Shown in pieces: positions 62,866-64,000 of a stretch of 64,000 nt of DNA. A program made the position numbers and the translations under genes. Source of the DNA: Maritimibacter sp. (lineage in GTDB: Bacteria > Pseudomonadota > Alphaproteobacteria > Rhodobacterales > Rhodobacteraceae). The DNA lies in the NCBI GenBank assembly GCA_002695005.1, contig NZNT01000030.1:124001-188000 (forward strand), given 5' to 3'. Every line of letters begins with the position of its first letter. Within the stretch, counting starts at the first letter, position 1. Below the pieces are notes generated by a model, which saw only the letters and a program-made list of their open reading frames with translations, ran no database searches and had not been told where the DNA came from.

Positions 62866-63945
62866 TCAGGCTCCGTAAAGGTTCTTGTCGTGTTTCTCGA
62901 TGATCTCGGCAAAGCGGCGGGCGAAGCGTTCGTCGGCCTTGGCCTTGGCTTCCAGCACGTCACGGGCGAACACCATGTGCTCCTCATGCGCCTCCATCAT
63001 GTCGGCCATTTTCTGATTGGTCGCCGTGCCGATCGAGGCCATCGCCGCCTGCGCTTCCTGATCCGTCTTGACCCCGATCTCGTTGATCCGGTGCGCCACG
63101 TCCTGCTGCTGGGCCGTTTTGAGCGACTTCGACAGCGCATCATAAAGCACGACGCGCTGTTTGGTGTCCGTCTGGAGTTTGTTGATGAGCACCATCTGCG
63201 TCGCGGCCTGGTTCTGCAAGCTGTCGACCCAGGTCTTGCCCTTTTCGATATAGCGTTCGAGGGTCTGGGAGCGGGCCAGCTTCACCTGCTCCTGCTGCAC
63301 CATCTCGTTGTACTTCGCGTTGAGGTCAGCGAGCTCGCTTTCCAGCTTCGTGCGCGCCGCCGCGTCCTGCTCCATCGAGATCTTGTTCTCGAGTTCGATG
63401 ATCTTCGGGTCCAGCGCCTGAATCTCGGCTTTGAGGCTTTCAAGCTCGCCCACGACCATCTCGCGCTCGTCGAGCGTCTCGGTCAGGTTCGTCTCCACCC
63501 GGCTCTTTTGCTCGTTGAGCATGTCGAGCTGACCCTGCAGAAGCTGGACGATCACGTCGGACTTGGAAATCAGGTCCTGCAACTTGTCGTCGATGGAGGC
63601 GGTGCGCATCCGCTCCTGCCGCAGGCTTTCCGAACGGTGCTTTGAGAAGACGCCGACGAACGTCTCCCACCCGGTCTTTGACCGCATCTCGTCAAAATCC
63701 TTCGAAAACCCGGCGGTCACGTCGTCGAGCCCCATGATGAGTTCCGCGATATTCGCGTTCATCACCTGCGTATGGGCGTGGACGTCGTCCAACGTCGCGT
63801 TCTCGATGTCGATGGACACATCGGCGCCCGTGTTCATCTTGTCGCGGGCGGTTTCGATGCGGCCGGTCAACTCGGCGATCTTCGACTGCGCTTCCTGAAC
63901 CTGCGCCTGGCTTTCCTTGATCTGGGCGTCGAGATTTCCGGCCAT
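62866..63945 (-). CDS. Long coiled-coil protein, first gene of the AAA+ operon
   Basis: A 359-aa protein with long amphipathic helices over most of its length: MAGNLDAQIKESQAQVQEAQ, QGQLDMLNEQKSRVETNLTE, KIIELENKISMEQDAAARTK, and a C-terminal EEHMVFARDVLEAKAKADER. The layout of paired helices, with LINKLQTDTKQRVVLYDALS followed by SLKTAQQ, is reminiscent of TelA/KlaA toxic-anion resistance proteins and, more loosely, PspA-like membrane proteins, but no diagnostic motif is present. No signal or TM segment. The ATG follows TTTGGGGACATC. The promoter region is cut by the end of the window. Confidence 0.75.
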   Translation of the reverse strand: MAGNLDAQIKESQAQVQEAQSKIAELTGRIETARDKMNTGADVSIDIENATLDDVHAHTQVMNANIAELIMGLDDVTAGFSKDFDEMRSKTGWETFVGVFSKHRSESLRQERMRTASIDDKLQDLISKSDVIVQLLQGQLDMLNEQKSRVETNLTETLDEREMVVGELESLKAEIQALDPKIIELENKISMEQDAAARTKLESELADLNAKYNEMVQQEQVKLARSQTLERYIEKGKTWVDSLQNQAATQMVLINKLQTDTKQRVVLYDALSKSLKTAQQQDVAHRINEIGVKTDQEAQAAMASIGTATNQKMADMMEAHEEHMVFARDVLEAKAKADERFARRFAEIIEKHDKNLYGA

Positions 63946-64000
63946 GATGTCCCCAAAGTTAATGACTGTAACATTATCCGATATGGTGAGCCTAGCGCGA

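Noticed and set aside
56457-63945. Nine-gene operon as a prophage, anti-phage island or known Ter system
   Set aside because: No integrase, attachment site, transposase, nuclease, TerB/TerC/TerD or phage structural gene is visible, and base composition matches the surroundings.

Overview
This window reads as chromosome of an alphaproteobacterium of the Rhodobacteraceae (Roseobacter/Rhodobacter group). The evidence is high GC, dense mostly minus-strand gene packing with 1-8 bp stop/start overlaps, a GcrA cell-cycle regulator, an F0 ATP synthase operon encoding both b' and b subunits, a DUF1523 protein, a GT14/DUF5928-type glycosyltransferase, and a dispersed intergenic hairpin repeat of a kind I associate with this family. 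I see no tRNA, rRNA, insertion sequence, prophage or CRISPR array.

Layout. 1-9.0 kb: two tandem sulfotransferases (the first cut by the window edge), rimO, two small lipoproteins, a glyoxalase-fold protein, gcrA, an EamA transporter, the arginine pair argD-argF, and a GNAT acetyltransferase. 9.1-15.1 kb: a third sulfotransferase divergent from the GT14-like glycosyltransferase, then a HIT protein, a CHCC zinc-finger protein and polA. 15.2-21.1 kb: a fatty-acid degradation cluster (two acyl-CoA dehydrogenases, a FadJ-like bifunctional enzyme, an acyl-CoA ligase). 21.2-30.7 kb: a lipoprotein resembling permuted NlpC/P60 amidases, a DUF1989 protein, and a MoxR-DUF58-BatA/DUF4159-GATase-like operon divergent from a DUF1285 gene. 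30.8-33.8 kb: two paralogous lipoproteins around a TSUP transporter, and an ArsR-type regulator. 34.1-36.7 kb: atpI-B-E-F'-F with a clear terminator. 36.7-44.4 kb: HemJ/CopD-like and DUF599 membrane proteins, glcDEF, a trypsin-like protease, an Hsp20 with a convincing RpoH-type promoter, and a globin. 44.5-56.3 kb: a minus-strand nutrient cluster (peptide ABC transporter, two aldehyde dehydrogenases, an SDR, a P1/DmpA-family peptidase, a YcaQ-like DNA glycosylase).

56.5-64.0 kb is the most interesting region. Nine minus-strand genes, apparently one transcription unit, encode a long coiled-coil protein, two tiny membrane proteins, a 380-aa protein of unknown function, a 644-aa AAA+ ATPase with an unusual Walker B, a further multi-spanning membrane protein, a 449-aa conserved-looking protein, a two-TM protein and a DUF1523 protein. 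I cannot match it to a characterised system. It looks like an envelope-associated ATPase machine, possibly analogous to Ter/TelA or PspA-type stress modules.

Across the window, six copies of a repeat (GC-rich hairpin, then ACCCCC, GAGGTATTT, GGACC, AGAAGA) occupy intergenic gaps. In three copies the conserved tail lies directly before a start codon (glcE, the P1 peptidase, the AAA+ ATPase), apparently supplying the ribosome-binding region. Starts were set from Shine-Dalgarno sequences and family N-termini; several genes here have long spurious upstream extensions.
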